Positions 62,911 to 64,000 of a stretch of 64,000 nt of DNA are shown in pieces (within the stretch, counting starts at the first letter, position 1; each line of letters opens with the position of its first letter). Below the pieces are notes generated by a model. That model ran no database searches, was not told the DNA's origin, and saw only the letters and a program-made list of their open reading frames with translations. Source of the stretch: Flavobacterium undicola (GTDB lineage: Bacteria > Bacteroidota > Bacteroidia > Flavobacteriales > Flavobacteriaceae); the NCBI RefSeq assembly GCF_009909155.2, contig NZ_JAAAPM020000016.1, positions 27,047-91,046 of the forward strand, written 5' to 3'. A program made the translations under genes and the position numbers.

Positions 62911-63464
62911 GGAATTGGTTTTAATATATCATAGTCTTAAAGTGTTAAATCATCATAAAAATCTGATTTTTTTAATAAATACCCAGTATATCTGTATTTA
63001 AATTGAGCCCATTTTTAAAAATTAAAAAAATAATCAATTCTTAACAAATAAGAAAACTGTCTAAAAGCTAATTCCATTAATTCTAGGTATATGTCATAAA
63101 TATTTGTATCCTGCCAATCTGATCTTCAATTTTTTTTTGCAATTTCGTTGAATTTGAATATTTCATACTTGATAGAAAGTATTCATATTAAAAGAGAAAT
63201 TGAATGTTTTCCTTGTAGTTGGCAAGCGAGGAGTAACTAAATATTGCTTTCGAAAGGATAAATATTATTTTATGAATTGCTCAGGTTAAAACAATAAAAT
63301 TCCATCTTCTATTAATTTAAAATCCCATTAATATTTTTATTTTTTTAGTCCATTTCATAATTCAATACTATTACAATCAGACAATCATCTGAAATTTAAC
63401 ACCGTAGTATTTTACTATAATTCATTTATTAAGGAAAATTACTAGGTTTATTAAAAATAAAATT

Positions 63465-63472
63465 TATATTTG
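63465..63472 (+). promoter_or_regulatory. Candidate -7 box upstream of the leader peptide gene
   Basis: TATATTTG fits TAnnTTTG. It would leave a leader of about 380 nt before the peptide start; other promoters nearer the gene may exist. Confidence 0.35.
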
Positions 63473-63861
63473 TAATAAAACACTTTCATTAGATTTAACC
63501 AATGATACAGCAAGAAACTATAATATTTATCATTCCGTTGTAAAAAACGAAATGAAACAGAAGAAGTATATCAACAATGTTTTTTAAGGATTTATATTCC
63601 TTTACATCAACATTTGTTGTCATTAGTTATTGATCAGATTAGATACAATAATAGATTTAAAACATTTTTTTTTAACATTAATAAGGAAAGGAGGTAAACG
63701 GGGAAATAAAATAAATAACAAAATTGTTTATCCTGCTAGGCAGAAGACAACAACAAAGACCTTTCTTCGAAAACGTTTGGGAGAGGTTAAGAAAAATGAA
63801 ATAGTAGAAGTATTCAACTTTAAGTTGGTTATTTCGTAATTAAAGTAATTAAAAAAAAATC

Positions 63862-64000
63862 ATGAAAAAAATTAAATTAAATTTAATCAAGGTAGATGAG
63901 ATTCTATCTCGAGATCAGTTGAAGCTTGTGGTTGGTAGTGGTGGTAGTTTTGGACAGTCATGTACAAGTGATTTTGATTGTTGGAATAGTTCAGGCGGAA
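63862..64000 (+). CDS. Double-glycine-type leader peptide precursor (partial)
   Basis: 46 codons visible before the right edge, start ATG at 63862. MKKIKLNLIKVDEI precedes LSRDQLKLVVGS, which matches the C39 leader consensus LSxxELxxIxGG with Leu, Ser, Leu and Val at -12, -11, -7 and -4 and Gly-Ser as the cleavage pair; an alternative site is the following GG. The core then reads GGSFGQSCTSDFDCWNSSGG, with two Cys in the visible part. It matches the Bacteroidota GG-leader natural-product precursors, and its export machinery lies just to the left. The 3' end is not in the window. Confidence 0.82.
   Translation, partial: MKKIKLNLIKVDEILSRDQLKLVVGSGGSFGQSCTSDFDCWNSSGG

Larger units (their letters stand above)
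62867..63861. other. Divergent A/T-rich region between the VKOR fusion and the leader peptide gene
   Basis: 995 bp. It contains the minus-strand -7 box TACATTTG (62903-62910) and the plus-strand TATATTTG (63465-63472). Between about 63455 and 63840 several plus-strand frames are open (a 69-codon ORF at 63630, and untitled frames reading NETEEVYQQCFLRIY and NDTARNYNIYHSVVKNEM), possibly decayed coding sequence. AAGGAAAGGAGG at about 63684 looks like a strong ribosome-binding site without a clear start after it. No firm gene identified. Confidence 0.4.

Noticed and set aside
63630..63839. Plus-strand 69-codon ORF upstream of the leader peptide
   Set aside because: Basic, low-complexity content, no recognisable domain, and two other frames are equally open in the stretch. 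Treated as possible decayed sequence.
1..64000. CRISPR arrays, tRNA or rRNA genes, intact insertion sequences
   Set aside because: No regularly spaced direct repeats with unique spacers, no cloverleaf or rRNA-like segments, and no transposase frame with terminal repeats were recognised by eye.

Overview
The window looks like a chromosomal segment of a Flavobacterium-type bacterium (Bacteroidota, Flavobacteriaceae). The evidence is the low G+C, the gliding gene gldA, a PorT-like type IX secretion protein and a secreted protein with a gliding-type C-terminal sorting domain. Candidate promoters also carry the Bacteroidota -7 box TAnnTTTG. No rRNA, tRNA, CRISPR array or intact insertion sequence was recognised. 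Family assignments come from reading motifs, not from searches.

Layout. (1) 1-5.5 kb: a truncated DUF3857-type gene, then a minus-strand cluster of an alpha-oxoamine-synthase/GNAT fusion, two paralogous small proteins and a cytosolic hybrid histidine kinase. (2) 5.6-7.1 kb: dtd-rsgA. (3) 7.1-11.6 kb: an aromatic amino-acid operon (pheA, aminotransferase, tyrA, DAHP synthase/chorismate mutase). It is preceded by a Phe/Tyr-rich leader peptide and a textbook attenuator. (4) 11.7-16.7 kb: gldA, a 1022-residue adhesin-like secreted protein and a lipoprotein polysaccharide deacetylase. (5) 16.8-38.2 kb: a sulfur-to-methionine supercluster. It holds metF, a two-gene methionine synthase, a ferredoxin reductase, siroheme synthesis, sulfite reductase, cysN, cysD, an APS-type cysH, two TauE/SafE transporters, an Rrf2 regulator, a sulfhydrylase, OsmC, a fused aspartokinase-homoserine dehydrogenase and metX. 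(6) 38.0-40.9 kb: a regulatory hub. metX has a SAM-I riboswitch behind a long leader with small ORFs and terminators, and the divergent metK has a SAM-II-like (long-loop) riboswitch. (7) 41-57 kb: housekeeping and envelope genes (menaquinone methyltransferase, porT, rRNA methyltransferase, a TamA-like protein, fba, accD, an ABC permease, purH and the mreBCD-mrdA-rodA rod-shape operon). (8) 57.2-64 kb: an accessory peptide-export locus. It has a HlyD remnant, an intact HlyD, a C39-peptidase ABC transporter, a C39-like/VKOR/thioredoxin fusion and, at the right edge, a double-glycine-type leader peptide with a Cys-containing core.

A second layer is repeats. At least a dozen copies of a short palindromic GC-rich element sit at gene junctions between 9 and 34.5 kb, often as inverted pairs. 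Copies have entered reading frames, giving TyrA and PheA the same N-terminal SPLERAGER peptide and the aminotransferase a repeat-derived C-terminus. Composite palindromes lie on both sides of the first methionine-synthase gene.

Most noteworthy: the aromatic attenuator, the stacked regulation of metX opposite a different SAM riboswitch class on metK, the protein-invading palindromes, and the peptide-export locus with its own disulfide-forming fusion protein.
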